Assembly: GCA_023423065.1 (NCBI GenBank)
Contig: JAFAGC010000018.1
Location: 24,919 to 88,918, forward strand
Source of the DNA: Pseudomonadota bacterium
Lineage (GTDB): Bacteria > Pseudomonadota > Gammaproteobacteria > Steroidobacterales > Steroidobacteraceae
Direction of reading: 5' to 3'
DNA length: 64,000 bases
Shown here: positions 34,489 through 43,782 of the stretch, one piece after another
Layout of the letters: every line of letters starts with the position of its first letter
Position numbering within the stretch: position 1 is the stretch's first letter
Position numbers and translations under genes: made by a program
The notes under the pieces: generated by a model
Databases searched by the model: none
Told to the model about the DNA's origin: nothing
Seen by the model: the letters and a program-made list of their open reading frames with translations, nothing else

Positions 34489-35697
34489 ATGACTTCTGCC
34501 GCGTCCCTCTCAACCCTGCCCGCGCTCACGCCCGAGGAGCGCGCGCATTCCGAGCGCGTCGCGGCGCACATCCGCGACTTCATCCGCGAACAGGGTGGCG
34601 AGATCGGCTTCGACGCCTACATGCGCCTGGCGCTGTACGCGCCGGGACTCGGCTACTACAGCGCGGGCGCGACCAAGTTCGGCGCGGCGGGGGATTTCGT
34701 GACCGCACCGGAAGTGTCCAACCTGTTCTCGCGTTGCCTCGCGCGCCAGGCGGCGGACGTGCTGCGCGATACCTCGGGCGACGTGCTCGAGCTCGGCGCC
34801 GGGTCCGGGCGCATGGCCGCGGACGTGCTGCTCGAGCTCGACTCCATGGACGCATTGCCGACGCGTTACCGGATCCTCGAAGTCAGCGCGGACCTGGCCG
34901 AGCGCCAGCGCGCGCGCATCGCGCAACTGCCCGAAGTCCTCGCGAGCCGGGTCGAGTGGCTGGATCACTGGCCGGAGACCCCGATGCGCGGCGTCGTGCT
35001 CGCGAACGAGGTGCTCGACGCGATGCCCGTCGAGCGATTCGTGTTGCGTCAACGGCCGGGCGGGCTCGACGTGCGCGCGCTCGGCGTCGGCCTCGCGGGC
35101 GACGGATTCGAATGGCGCGAGATGTCGCCGTCGCCCGAGCTCATGCACGCAGTCGCGGACATCGTCGAGGGACTGCCCGCGCCGCTGCCCGACGGGTACG
35201 TGTCCGAAACCTGCCTTTCCTACCAGCCCTGGACGGCGAGTCTCGCCGAACACCTCGAGCAGGGCGTGGCCCTGCTGATCGACTACGGTTTGCCGCGTGC
35301 CCACCTGTATCACCCGGAGCGCAAGGACGGCACGTTGCGCTGCCATTTCCGCCAGCGCGCGCACGACGATCCGTTCGTGTACCCGGGGCTGCAGGACATC
35401 ACCGCCTGGGTCGATTTCACGCGCGTGGCCGAGGCCGCGGACACGGCCGGCCTCGACGTGCTCGGCTTCGCGACGCAGGCCGCGTTCCTGATCGGCGCCG
35501 GGATGGAGTTTCTGCTAACTACCGAGATGCAGGCCGCGGGCGACGACGCGCGGATACGGGCGCGCCTGGCCGGCGAGGCCCGCCGCCTGATGTTGCCGGG
35601 CGAAATGGGTGAAATCTTCAAGGTCATCGCGCTCGGCCGCAGGTTCGGGGCGCCGCTCGCGGGGTTCGCCACGCAGGATCTGCGCGCCAGCCTCTAG
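34489..35697 (+). CDS. MidA/NDUFAF7-family SAM-dependent methyltransferase
   Basis: The product is 402 residues. It has the DUF185 signature: YMRLALYAPGLGYYSAG, FVTAPEVSNLFSRCLARQ, motif I VLELGAGSGRMAADVL, VVLANEVLDAMPVERF, and LLIDYGLPRAHLYHPER. Eukaryotic NDUFAF7 methylates an arginine of a complex I subunit; the bacterial substrate is unknown. It begins 3 bp from the divergent reductase start codon. Confidence 0.9.
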   Translation: MTSAASLSTLPALTPEERAHSERVAAHIRDFIREQGGEIGFDAYMRLALYAPGLGYYSAGATKFGAAGDFVTAPEVSNLFSRCLARQAADVLRDTSGDVLELGAGSGRMAADVLLELDSMDALPTRYRILEVSADLAERQRARIAQLPEVLASRVEWLDHWPETPMRGVVLANEVLDAMPVERFVLRQRPGGLDVRALGVGLAGDGFEWREMSPSPELMHAVADIVEGLPAPLPDGYVSETCLSYQPWTASLAEHLEQGVALLIDYGLPRAHLYHPERKDGTLRCHFRQRAHDDPFVYPGLQDITAWVDFTRVAEAADTAGLDVLGFATQAAFLIGAGMEFLLTTEMQAAGDDARIRARLAGEARRLMLPGEMGEIFKVIALGRRFGAPLAGFATQDLRASL

Positions 35698-35802
35698 GTG
35701 AAAGTTCCCGGTGTTCGTCAACGATTTCGGCCGCTTCGTCAAACAATCACAGGGTTGTTCGCATCGAGGCGGTGCGCCGGAGGTTAAGCTCGGGTTCTCG
35801 TC

Positions 35803-36918
35803 ATGAACCTGCGCAAGCTCAGGCCCTTCGCCTTCTACCTTCTGGCATGGACGGTGGTGGGGCTGATTTATTTCGCGCAGAACGTGACCCGCAGGTTCTA
35901 CTGGGACGATCCGAATCCCTGGCAGGACATCCGCTACTGGTCGGTCAACATCTACATGTCGGCGTTGCTGACGCCGCTGATCGTCTGGGCCGGCAGGCGC
36001 TGGCCGCTCGAACGCAACAACATTGGCATGCTGCTGGCGCTGCATGCGGTATTGAGCATCGTGTGGGCTTGCGCGCGCCTCGCGCTCGAGGCCGGGTTCC
36101 ACCTCACGTGGAACGAATTCTGGCCGATCGAGCCGCCCATCACGCTGAAGAGCGAGATCACGCTGCTGTTCATCTTCGGATTCCACACCGCGATCGTCGC
36201 GTACTGGGTCGTGTTGTCGATCCAGACCGCGATCCGCAACTACGCGCGATTCCAGGAGCGCGAGCAGGCCGCGCTGCGCGCTGATCTGCGCGCCTCGCAG
36301 CTCGAGGCACAGATCGCGCAGGCGCGGCTCGCCGCGCTCAAGGCGCAGCTGCAGCCGCACTTCCTGTTCAACACGCTCAACGCCATCGTGGTGCTCGTGC
36401 GCCAGCAGAAAGGACGGCAGGCGGAGGAAACCCTCGAACGGTTCTCCGACCTGCTGCGCGCGGTGCTCGCGGACATGGACGCGCAGGAGGTGACGCTGGC
36501 GCGCGAGCTCGAATACCTCGAGCTCTATCTATCCATCGAGCAGCTGCGATTTTCGGACCGGTTGCGCGTCAACACGCACGTCGACCCGGCGTTGCTCGAG
36601 GCGGCCGTGCCGCACATGGCGCTGCAGCCGATCGTCGAAAACGCGATACGCCATGGCATCGGGCGGCGGGCGAGCCAGGGCGTCATCGACATCGAGGCCG
36701 CGCGCGTCGGAGATTCGTTGCGGATCGTCGTGCGCGACAATGGACCCGGATTCGACACTTCGGGCGCGCCCGGCGGTCTCAACCTCGGGCTAACCAACAC
36801 CCGCGCGCGGCTCAGGCAGCTCTACGGCGACGCGGCCGAGCTGCGCACCGGCAGTGCACCGGGCGGTGGCGCGGAGGTGACGCTCGTGATTCCGTTCCGG
36901 AACGTCGAAAGGGAATGA
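35803..36918 (+). CDS. LytS/YehU-type sensor histidine kinase
   Basis: The product is 371 residues. Four hydrophobic segments occupy residues about 10-140. A cytoplasmic coiled coil leads to the His_kinase domain with QPHFLFNTLNAI (His186 the likely phosphosite). The HATPase_c domain has IVENAIRHGIG (N box) and VVRDNGPGFD (G1). No extracytoplasmic sensor domain is evident, so a membrane-embedded cue is likely. Its stop overlaps the start of the response-regulator gene (ATGA). Confidence 0.92.
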   Translation: MNLRKLRPFAFYLLAWTVVGLIYFAQNVTRRFYWDDPNPWQDIRYWSVNIYMSALLTPLIVWAGRRWPLERNNIGMLLALHAVLSIVWACARLALEAGFHLTWNEFWPIEPPITLKSEITLLFIFGFHTAIVAYWVVLSIQTAIRNYARFQEREQAALRADLRASQLEAQIAQARLAALKAQLQPHFLFNTLNAIVVLVRQQKGRQAEETLERFSDLLRAVLADMDAQEVTLARELEYLELYLSIEQLRFSDRLRVNTHVDPALLEAAVPHMALQPIVENAIRHGIGRRASQGVIDIEAARVGDSLRIVVRDNGPGFDTSGAPGGLNLGLTNTRARLRQLYGDAAELRTGSAPGGGAEVTLVIPFRNVERE

Positions 36919-37679
36919 ACGCATCCATGAACGTCTTGATCGTCGACGATGAGCCGCTGGCGCGCGAGGGCCTCGCGTTGCTGCTCAAGGAAGATGCCGG
37001 CATCGGTCCGGTCGACGAGGCGCGCAACGGCGCCGAGGCCGTGGAGAAGATCCGCGCGGCGCGTCCCGACCTCGTATTGCTCGACGTGCAGATGCCGGAG
37101 ATGGACGGGTTCGGGGTGTTGCGCGAAGTCGGCGGGGAGGGGATGCCGCCGGTGATCTTCGTGACCGCGTTCGACCGCTACGCCATCCAGGCGTTCGAGG
37201 TGAACGCCGTGGACTATCTACTGAAGCCGGTGACGCGCGAACGGTTCTCGCAGGCGCTGGAGCGGGTGCGCGAACGGATCGCGGCCGGCGCCGACAACCA
37301 GCACATGCTCTCGCTGCTGCAGCAGCTCGCCGCGCCGAAGAAACATCTCGCGCGCATCGCGCTGCGCTCGGCGGGGAAGATCTCGTTCGTGAACGTCGAG
37401 GACATCCTGTTCGCGCAGGCCGCGGAGAACTACGTGCAGCTGCACCTCGGGTCGTCGCGACACCTGCTGCACGTGCCGATCGCCACGCTCGAGCAGTCGC
37501 TGGATCCGGAGAGGTTCCTGCGCATCCACCGCTCGCTGATCGTGAACGTGCGCTACATCGCGGAGCTCGAGACCGGGCCGCACGGCGAATACGTCGTGGT
37601 GCTGCAGGGCGGGGCGCGGCTGCAGTCGAGCCGCACCTACCACGAGAAGATCAAGCGCTGGGCGGCGAATCCGTTCTGA
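36915..37679 (+). CDS. LytTR-family response regulator
   Basis: The product is 254 residues (a second ATG at 36927 is possible). The receiver domain has VLIVDDEPLAREG, the phosphoacceptor Asp57 in LVLLDVQMPEMDG, and the switch region VTAFDRYAIQAF and DYLLKPV. Residues about 150-250 form the LytTR DNA-binding domain (DILFAQAAENYVQLHL; FLRIHRSLIVNVRYI). It is the partner of the upstream kinase. The target genes are not evident; no tandem LytTR sites were found in this window. The 3' end overlaps the convergent XRE gene by 29 bp. Confidence 0.92.
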   Translation: MNASMNVLIVDDEPLAREGLALLLKEDAGIGPVDEARNGAEAVEKIRAARPDLVLLDVQMPEMDGFGVLREVGGEGMPPVIFVTAFDRYAIQAFEVNAVDYLLKPVTRERFSQALERVRERIAAGADNQHMLSLLQQLAAPKKHLARIALRSAGKISFVNVEDILFAQAAENYVQLHLGSSRHLLHVPIATLEQSLDPERFLRIHRSLIVNVRYIAELETGPHGEYVVVLQGGARLQSSRTYHEKIKRWAANPF

Positions 37680-37944
37680 GCGCGCCGTTCCCGTGGCTCC
37701 CGTTGCCGAGAGACAGGGAAGGGCTCGAGGCCGGCGACTCCACGTACACGAAGTCCGCGGGATTCAGCTGCGCCCAGTACGACAGCGCGGCGAGTCCGTC
37801 CGCGTCGGGCCGCTTGTTCTGCGCCATGCGCGCCAGCGTGGATTTGCCAATGCCGATCTCGCGCGCCACCTGGCGCCATGAGGCCGCGCGCTCGGTGCGC
37901 TTCGCATTGACCGCTTCGTAGAATTTCTGGAAGTCGAATTTCAT
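37651..37944 (-). CDS. Small XRE-like HTH protein
   Basis: The product is 97 residues from ATG at 37944. Residues about 3-60 form a divergent lambda-repressor-like HTH (WRQVAREIGIGKSTLARMAQNKRPDADGLAALSYW). A short Ser/Gly-rich tail follows. It overlaps the 3' end of the LytTR gene convergently. Its upstream region carries the 235-bp repeat element. Confidence 0.65.
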   Translation of the reverse strand: MKFDFQKFYEAVNAKRTERAASWRQVAREIGIGKSTLARMAQNKRPDADGLAALSYWAQLNPADFVYVESPASSPSLSLGNGSHGNGALRTDSPPSA

Positions 37945-38023
37945 CGTGGCCCAAAGTTGCATCAAGAATCTCGCGTAGGCGAAGGGATTTTGACGAAGTG
38001 GAGATTCGAGGTGACGAATAGGA

Positions 38024-38258
38024 AATGGGGACATTCCCCTTTTCCTAGCAAACGGGGACAGACCTCAATGAGGGCTCGATGAGCTCGGGATCCATCGAAC
38101 TCGCACCGACGCGACTATTCCCGGTATCGCTCGTTGACGACATTGAACATCCGCCTGGCTATGTGGCTAGGAGGAAGTGTCGCCATGCTCGCGTGCAGCG
38201 CGTAACGAACCGGATCAGGTCTGTCCCCGTTTGCTAGGAAACGAGGAATGTCCCCATT
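38024..38258. repeat. 235-bp element with paired 42-nt inverted arms of the GGGGACAG family
   Basis: The left arm (38024-38065) reads AATGGGGACATTCC, CCTTTTCCTAGCAAAC, GGGGACAGACCT; the right arm (38217-38258) is its reverse complement with about 3 mismatches. About 151 bp separate them, with no intact open frame. The arm recurs alone at 251-292. The two-arm layout matches REPIN-like or miniature transposable elements. No transposase is present in the window. The element occupies most of a 321-bp gene-free stretch upstream of the small XRE gene and downstream of uppP. Confidence 0.85.
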
Positions 38259-38265
38259 AGCCCCA

Positions 38266-39072
38266 TTACCACTTCACAACGCCGGTGTAAGCGGTGACGA
38301 GGATCAGCAGGCCGAACACGATGCGATACCAGGCGAACATGGCGAATGAATGGCGGCTCACGAAGCGGATCAGGAATTTCACGGCGAGCAGGGCGCTGAT
38401 GAATGAGACCACGCAGCTCACGACGAGGGGTCCGGTCTCGAATTGCGCGATTGCGTCGCGCTCCTTCCACAGCTCGTAGATCGTCGCGGAGACCAGTACC
38501 GGGATCGCGACGAAGAACGAAAACTCCGCGGCGGTCTTGCGCGACAGGCCGCACAGCAGGCCACCGATGATCGTCGCGCCCGAGCGGCTCGTGCCCGGGA
38601 TCAGCGACAGTGCCTGGAACGCGCCGAGCTTGAGCGCATCGACGGTGGTGAGCTGATCGACATCCTGCACGCGCTCCTCGTGCTTGCGGCGCTCCGCCCA
38701 GAGAATGATCACGCCGCCGACGACGAGCGCGATCGCGACGGTCACGGCATTGAACAGCACGGCCTTGAGCTGGTCGCCGAACAGCAGGGCGAGAACCGCG
38801 AGCGGCAGGAACACGATCAGCAGATTGACGACGAAGCGCCGCGAGGTCGCGTCGCGGTGCAAGCTGAAGGCCGTGTGCAGCAGTTTCTGCCGGAACTCCC
38901 AGCACACCGCGAGGATCGCGGGTCCCTGGATCACGATGACGAGCGCATCCACCGCGGCGCCGTGCAGTCCGAGCAGCGACTGCGCGAGGATCAGGTGACC
39001 CGTGCTGGAAATCGGCAGGAATTCGGTGATGCCTTCGACGAGGCCCAGGATGATCGCTTCGAGATAGGACAT
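38266..39072 (-). CDS. uppP: Undecaprenyl-diphosphatase UppP (BacA)
   Basis: The product is 268 residues with about eight hydrophobic helices. The motifs LVEGITEFLPISSTGHLIL (residues about 11-29) and GTSRSGATIIGGLL hold the catalytic Glu and Ser/Arg residues. It recycles undecaprenyl pyrophosphate for peptidoglycan synthesis and confers bacitracin tolerance. It sits next to cca, as in other gammaproteobacteria. Confidence 0.95.
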   Translation of the reverse strand: MSYLEAIILGLVEGITEFLPISSTGHLILAQSLLGLHGAAVDALVIVIQGPAILAVCWEFRQKLLHTAFSLHRDATSRRFVVNLLIVFLPLAVLALLFGDQLKAVLFNAVTVAIALVVGGVIILWAERRKHEERVQDVDQLTTVDALKLGAFQALSLIPGTSRSGATIIGGLLCGLSRKTAAEFSFFVAIPVLVSATIYELWKERDAIAQFETGPLVVSCVVSFISALLAVKFLIRFVSRHSFAMFAWYRIVFGLLILVTAYTGVVKW

Positions 39073-39141
39073 GCGAGGTTCGTTGTTCTCCGGGCGCGCA
39101 GTGTAAAGGATGCGCGCGCGCCGCGCGGCATCGAAGCGATG

Positions 39142-39252
39142 TCAGCGCGCGCCGACCAGGTCGCCGCTCGCCGCGACCGCGGTGCTCGCGGGTTTACGCG
39201 CCAGCGCGGACACGGTGAAACCGACCGGCGCGATCGCCAGGATCGCCATCAT
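39142..39252 (-). CDS. Possible 36-residue small protein after cca
   Basis: An ATG-ATG start lies 8 bases after the cca stop, preceded by a good ribosome-binding site (GAGGGA). The peptide is hydrophobic at the N-terminus (MMAILAIAPVGFTVSALA) and ends GDLVGAR. It could be a small membrane peptide or simply an open frame; no homologue is known to me. Confidence 0.3.
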   Translation of the reverse strand: MMAILAIAPVGFTVSALARKPASTAVAASGDLVGAR

Positions 39253-39259
39253 CGATCCC

Positions 39260-40483
39260 TCAGGACGTGACTTTCAGCTCTTCGATCGCCGCGATGCGCC
39301 GACGACGCAGTTCTTCCCCGATCCGCGCGCCGGTGAGTCCCACGCGTTCCTCGGCCGTGAGCGCGACCGCGGACGCGCGCTCGCGTGCGCGCGCGAAGAA
39401 CTCGCGCTGCGGATACGGCCGCGATTCGAGCCCGGTGCGACCGCGCGCGTCGGCTTCGCAGGCCAGCAGGAAATCCGCGAAGCGTTCGGGGCGCCGGAAC
39501 GCGTCGCAGCTTTCGAGCGTGTTGAGCACGGTCGCGGCGCGCAGCTCGTGCGCGCGGTGCACGTGCGTGTGATATCGCGCCGCGACGACCGCGAGTTCGC
39601 GCAGGTGGTTAGGCACGCGCAGCCGCGCGCAGAATTGCTCGACCAGCCCGGCGCCGGCGTCCTCGTGACCGTGATGCGAGGGCAGCATCTCGGGCGGCGT
39701 CACGCCCTTGCCGAGATCGTGCATCAGCACCGCGAAACGCACCGGGAGGCCGCCGCCGAGTTTCACGGCTTCCCGCAGGCTCAACAGCAGGTGCGCGCCG
39801 GTGTCGACTTCCGGATGCCATTTTTCCGGCTGCGGCACGCCGAACAATGCATCGATTTCCGGAAAGACGACTTTCAGCGCGCCGCATTCGCGCAGCACGC
39901 CGATGTACACGTCGGGGCTGGCCTCGCCGAGCGCCTTTTCTGTTTCGGCCCACACGCGTTCGGCGACCAGCGCGTTCGCCTCGCCGTCGGCAACCATCCT
40001 GCGCATGAGCTCCATGGTCTCGCCGGCGACGCGGAAACCGAGCGGCGCATACCGCGCGGCGAATCGCGCGACGCGCAGGATGCGCACCGGATCCTCGATG
40101 AATGCGTCCGACACGTGGCGCAACAGCCGCGCGTCGAGGTCGGCCTTGCCGCCGTACGGATCGATGAGGTTGCCGGCCGTGTCTTCGGCCATCGCGTTGA
40201 CGGTGAGGTCGCGGCGCTTGAGATCGTCCTCGAGCCTGACGTCCGGCGAATGTTCGGTGGTGAATCCGCGATAACCGGGGCCGACCTTGCGTTCGAGGCG
40301 CGCGAGCGCGTGCTCCTCTTTCGTTTCCGGATGCAGGAACACCGGAAAATCGCGGCCCACGGGAATGTACCCGGCGCGCTCGAGCTCGGCCGGTGTCGCG
40401 CCGACGACGACCCAGTCCCGCTCGACGACGGGGCGCCCGAGCAGGCGGTCACGAACCGCGCCACCCACCAAGTACACTTGCAT
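39260..40483 (-). CDS. cca: CCA-adding enzyme / multifunctional tRNA nucleotidyltransferase
   Basis: The product is 407 residues. The class II nucleotidyltransferase head has GGAVRDRLLG (about 7-16) and the metal-binding ERDWVVVG. RRDLTVNAMAED and the VHEPETKEEHALAR-type segment follow. The C-terminal HD domain has VLMHDLGKG and HHGHEDAG, the phosphohydrolase motif of gammaproteobacterial Cca. It repairs and completes tRNA 3' CCA ends. Its ATG is only 6 bp from the start of the divergent peptidase gene. Confidence 0.95.
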   Translation of the reverse strand: MQVYLVGGAVRDRLLGRPVVERDWVVVGATPAELERAGYIPVGRDFPVFLHPETKEEHALARLERKVGPGYRGFTTEHSPDVRLEDDLKRRDLTVNAMAEDTAGNLIDPYGGKADLDARLLRHVSDAFIEDPVRILRVARFAARYAPLGFRVAGETMELMRRMVADGEANALVAERVWAETEKALGEASPDVYIGVLRECGALKVVFPEIDALFGVPQPEKWHPEVDTGAHLLLSLREAVKLGGGLPVRFAVLMHDLGKGVTPPEMLPSHHGHEDAGAGLVEQFCARLRVPNHLRELAVVAARYHTHVHRAHELRAATVLNTLESCDAFRRPERFADFLLACEADARGRTGLESRPYPQREFFARARERASAVALTAEERVGLTGARIGEELRRRRIAAIEELKVTS

Positions 40484-40489
40484 GGACCC

Positions 40490-41566
40490 ATGTTAACCAA
40501 TCTACGCAAGCCCCTCGCCATCCTGTCGGCCATGGCGGCCTGTCTCGCCCTGGCAGGGTGCGGCACGATGTACGTGGCGCAGGCCGCGAAGGGCCAGATG
40601 CAGATCCTGACGGCGCGACGTCCGATCGAAAAGGTGCTCGCGGATCCGAAGTCCGCGCCCGAGCTGCGGCAGCGACTCGAATCGGTGCGCGCGGCGCGCG
40701 AGTTCGCGGCGCGCGAGCTCGACCTGCCCGACAACAAGAGCTACACCTCGTTCGCGGACTTGCGGCGCGACTACGTCGTGTGGAGCGTGGTGGCGACGCC
40801 GGAGTTTTCGGTCGAGCCGCGCGAATGGTGCTTTCCGTTCGTCGGCTGTTTCGCGTATCGCGGTTACTTCAAGCAGACGAAGGCCGAGGAGTTTGCCGAC
40901 TCACTGCGCAGGGAAGGTTTCGATGCGATGGTCGGTGGCGTGCCGGCCTATTCGACGCTCGGGAAATTCAACGATCCGATCCTGAGCACGATGCTGGGGT
41001 ACGGCGACGACGAGCTCGCGTCCATCCTGTTTCACGAGCTGTCGCACCAGGTGGTCTACATCCCCGACGACAGCGCCTTCAACGAAGCGTTCGCCGTCAC
41101 CGTCGAGCGCGAAGGTCTCACGCGCTGGCTCGAGAACCGCGGACGGATCGCGGATCTCGAGAAGCACCAGCAGCGCCGCGAACGACAGGCCGAGAGCATG
41201 CGGATCGTGGCGCGATACCGGCGCGAGCTCGAGTCGCTCTATGCGTCGCAGTTGCCGGCGCAGGAGATGCGCCAGCGCAAGTCCGAGGTGTTCGCGCGCC
41301 TCGTGGTCGAGCTCAAGGCGCTCGACGCGCGTCACGGCACCCGCTCGCAGATCGTCGCCGACCTCGATGGTCAGCCGAACAACGCACGGCTCGCGTCGCT
41401 CGCGACCTACTACGACTGCGTCCCGGGATTCGAACGATTGCTCGCCGACCAGCAATACGACCTGCCGCGCTTCTACGCCGCCGCGCGCGAGCTCGCCAAA
41501 CTACCCAGAGAGGAACGCCGCGCGCGCCTTTGCCGGTGGACGGTGCCAGGCACCGCAACCCGGTAA
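40490..41566 (+). CDS. Lipoprotein metallopeptidase (predicted aminopeptidase, COG4324-type)
   Basis: The product is 358 residues. A signal peptide with lipobox LALAGC (Cys about residue 24) predicts an outer-membrane lipoprotein. HELSH (182-186) is a zincin motif, with NEAFAVTVE (Glu199) as the likely third ligand. A C-terminal domain of about 130 residues is helical. Homologues are widespread predicted aminopeptidases whose substrates are unknown. The start ATG leaves 6 bp to the divergent cca start. The terminal GGTGCCAGGCACC hairpin at about 41545-41557 lies within the last codons. Confidence 0.8.
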   Translation: MLTNLRKPLAILSAMAACLALAGCGTMYVAQAAKGQMQILTARRPIEKVLADPKSAPELRQRLESVRAAREFAARELDLPDNKSYTSFADLRRDYVVWSVVATPEFSVEPREWCFPFVGCFAYRGYFKQTKAEEFADSLRREGFDAMVGGVPAYSTLGKFNDPILSTMLGYGDDELASILFHELSHQVVYIPDDSAFNEAFAVTVEREGLTRWLENRGRIADLEKHQQRRERQAESMRIVARYRRELESLYASQLPAQEMRQRKSEVFARLVVELKALDARHGTRSQIVADLDGQPNNARLASLATYYDCVPGFERLLADQQYDLPRFYAAARELAKLPREERRARLCRWTVPGTATR

Positions 41567-41659
41567 AACTCTCCCGGGATTTCCGTGGCGGGCGCCCGTT
41601 GGATTGCCAATTATGTCGAGTCAAAAAAATGGCGTGCGGGTCCGGGACGCGATCGTGTC

Positions 41660-42403
41660 ATGATCGTTTCCGAATCGATCATGCGCGGCTTGTCCAAAAC
41701 AAAAGCCTTTCTCGATGCGCCGCGGCGCGAGTGGCAGTTCGACGCGTTCGCCTGGCTGCTGCGCAATTGCGGTGGCTACGCGAAGTTTCTCGAGACGACG
41801 CTCGTGCTGCCGACCGAGGATCATTTCCCCGATCGCGGGATGAAGGGACACGCGGCCGTGGCGGCGCTGTTCCGCCAGGTGCGCGATCACGCCGGGATGG
41901 CCGACTGGCCCTGCGTCGTCGAGCCGCGCCCCGATGCCGAGCCCATGCTCACGATCGGCGAAGACCGCATCCCCGTCATCACGTACCGGCCCGACGAAAC
42001 GGACCAGACCGTGCTGGTCGCCACGTTCGCGCGCGAACTCGCGCGCTATCTGGTGGAGACGTTCGATGAAATCCCCCCGGGTGGCGAGGCGCTACGCGAA
42101 CAGTCCATCGACATCGCCGCGGTATTCCTCGGATTCGGCGTATTCATGGCCAACTCGAAGTTGTCGTCGGCGCGACATGCACTCAACGAAGGCGAGTTCG
42201 CGAACGCGCTCGCGTTGTTCTGCCTGCTGCGCAAGGTCGATCCCGAAAGCATCGACGCGCACCTGAATCCGCACTTGCGCAAGTACGTGAGGCTCGCCGC
42301 GTGCGACCTGGTTCAGCACGAGATCCGGTTCCGGGAGCTTCGATCGGCGTTTGCGGCGCCGTCGGTCGATTCGGCCGAACAGACGCGCCCCTCCGCCCGC
42401 TGA
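41660..42403 (+). CDS. Hypothetical protein with alternating acidic helices
   Basis: The product is 247 residues (or 240 from the ATG at 41681). It has a mixed alpha/beta composition, with FDAFAWLLRNCGGYAKFLETTLVLPTEDHFP near the N-terminus and a C-terminal helical half (EGEFANALALFCLLRKVDPESIDAHLNPHLRKYV, given as two TPR-like helices). There is no signal peptide. It is a recurring hypothetical protein type in proteobacteria that I cannot assign to a named family. Confidence 0.6.
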   Translation: MIVSESIMRGLSKTKAFLDAPRREWQFDAFAWLLRNCGGYAKFLETTLVLPTEDHFPDRGMKGHAAVAALFRQVRDHAGMADWPCVVEPRPDAEPMLTIGEDRIPVITYRPDETDQTVLVATFARELARYLVETFDEIPPGGEALREQSIDIAAVFLGFGVFMANSKLSSARHALNEGEFANALALFCLLRKVDPESIDAHLNPHLRKYVRLAACDLVQHEIRFRELRSAFAAPSVDSAEQTRPSAR

Positions 42404-42421
42404 CGCGTGTACACTGCGGCG

Positions 42422-43612
42422 ATGCGCGGTGCCTTCCTGACGATCCTGCTCGCACTTTCCACGTGCGCGGCACAGGCCGCCGATTCCATCGGGTTCTGGA
42501 ACACGCCGCAGCGCGGCTCCAACTGCTTCAACGAGACGCCGCCGGACGCGGAATATTTCCGCGCGCTGCGCGCCTACGGCGCGACCTGGGTGCGTCTCAC
42601 GTTCAGCAAGTGGAAATCGGCGCGCGGACGGGACTTCCTGTTCGGCAGCCTGGATGAGTACGAGTCGCTCGTGCCCGAGGATCTCGCCACCCTGCGCCGC
42701 GTGCTCGACCACGCACATGCAGCCGGCATCAAGGTCGTGGTCGTTCCGCTTTCGCTGCCGGGCGCGCGCTCGATCCAGATGAACGACAACAAGTTCGACG
42801 ACCGCTTGTGGAGCGATCACCGGTACTGGGACCAGTCGGCGGCCGCGTGGCGCGATCTCGCCGCCGCGCTCGCGGATCATCCGGCGATCGTCGCGTACAA
42901 CCTCGTGAACGAGCCGGTGCCGGAGCGCAAGGGTGGACTCGCCGAGCACGCGCCGCCCGAAGTCATGCGCGCGTGGTACGAGAAGGCGCGCGGCACCACT
43001 CGCGATCTGCCGAAGTTCTACGCGCGGCTCGTCGACGCCGTGCGCACGGCCGATCCGCGCACGCCGATCATGCTCGACGCCGGCTTCTACGGCGCCGCCG
43101 ATTCGTTCTCGTACTGGGACGAGGCGCCGCACGCGGACACGCGCCTGCTTTACGCATTCCACATGTACGAGCCGTGGAGCGCGACCAGTGGTCCCAACAT
43201 GAAACGCGCGAAGCCGTATCGATACCCGGGTGTCGTGCCATTCGGCGAAGGCGAGTCGCACTGGGACGCCAGACGCGTCGCCGCCTATCTACAGCAGCCG
43301 TTCGACTGGGCGCGCACGCATGGCGTGCCGGCGAATCGCCTGGTGGCCGGAGAATTCGGCTGCATGCGCCGCTGGCCCGACTGCCCGCGTTATCTCGACG
43401 ACGTGCTCACGGTGCTCGAATCGAAAGGTGTGCACTGGGCGTTCTATTCGTTCCGCGAAGCCTGGGACGGAATGGACTACGAACTCGGGTCGGGCAAGCT
43501 GCCATGGCAGTACTGGGAGGCGGCGGAGAAGGGCGAGCCATACGAGCTCGAACGCGGCCCGAATCCCGTATTCGAGCCGATCCTGCGACGGCTGCGACGC
43601 ACGCCGCACTGA
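42422..43612 (+). CDS. Secreted glycoside hydrolase family 5-like enzyme
   Basis: The product is 396 residues with a signal peptide (MRGAFLTILLALSTCAAQAA). The (beta/alpha)8 barrel contains AYNLVNEPV with acid/base Glu164 and the nucleophile in RLVAGEFGC (Glu311). HMYEPW and the WAFYSFREAWDGMDYE segment match GH5 active-site loops. GH5 enzymes cleave beta-linked glycans such as cellulose, mannan or glucan; the exact substrate cannot be told. The start at 42422 gives the signal peptide directly. Confidence 0.85.
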   Translation: MRGAFLTILLALSTCAAQAADSIGFWNTPQRGSNCFNETPPDAEYFRALRAYGATWVRLTFSKWKSARGRDFLFGSLDEYESLVPEDLATLRRVLDHAHAAGIKVVVVPLSLPGARSIQMNDNKFDDRLWSDHRYWDQSAAAWRDLAAALADHPAIVAYNLVNEPVPERKGGLAEHAPPEVMRAWYEKARGTTRDLPKFYARLVDAVRTADPRTPIMLDAGFYGAADSFSYWDEAPHADTRLLYAFHMYEPWSATSGPNMKRAKPYRYPGVVPFGEGESHWDARRVAAYLQQPFDWARTHGVPANRLVAGEFGCMRRWPDCPRYLDDVLTVLESKGVHWAFYSFREAWDGMDYELGSGKLPWQYWEAAEKGEPYELERGPNPVFEPILRRLRRTPH

Positions 43613-43782
43613 CCTAACTACAACGGGACCGCCGTCCTCGCGGTCCGGGCGGCCGGGCACACGGAAAAGCGCCGGTCGCGCGTCAACGCCCTGATGTCGC
43701 CCCCCACACGCTCCCGGGTATCGCGCAACCCGCTTATTTCATTGGTATCCGCGGCCACGGTGCGGCAGGCTGTGAATCCGTG

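Noticed and set aside
41545..41557. GGTGCCAGGCACC hairpin as a transposon end
   Set aside because: It lies in the last codons of the peptidase gene and I saw no second copy in this window.
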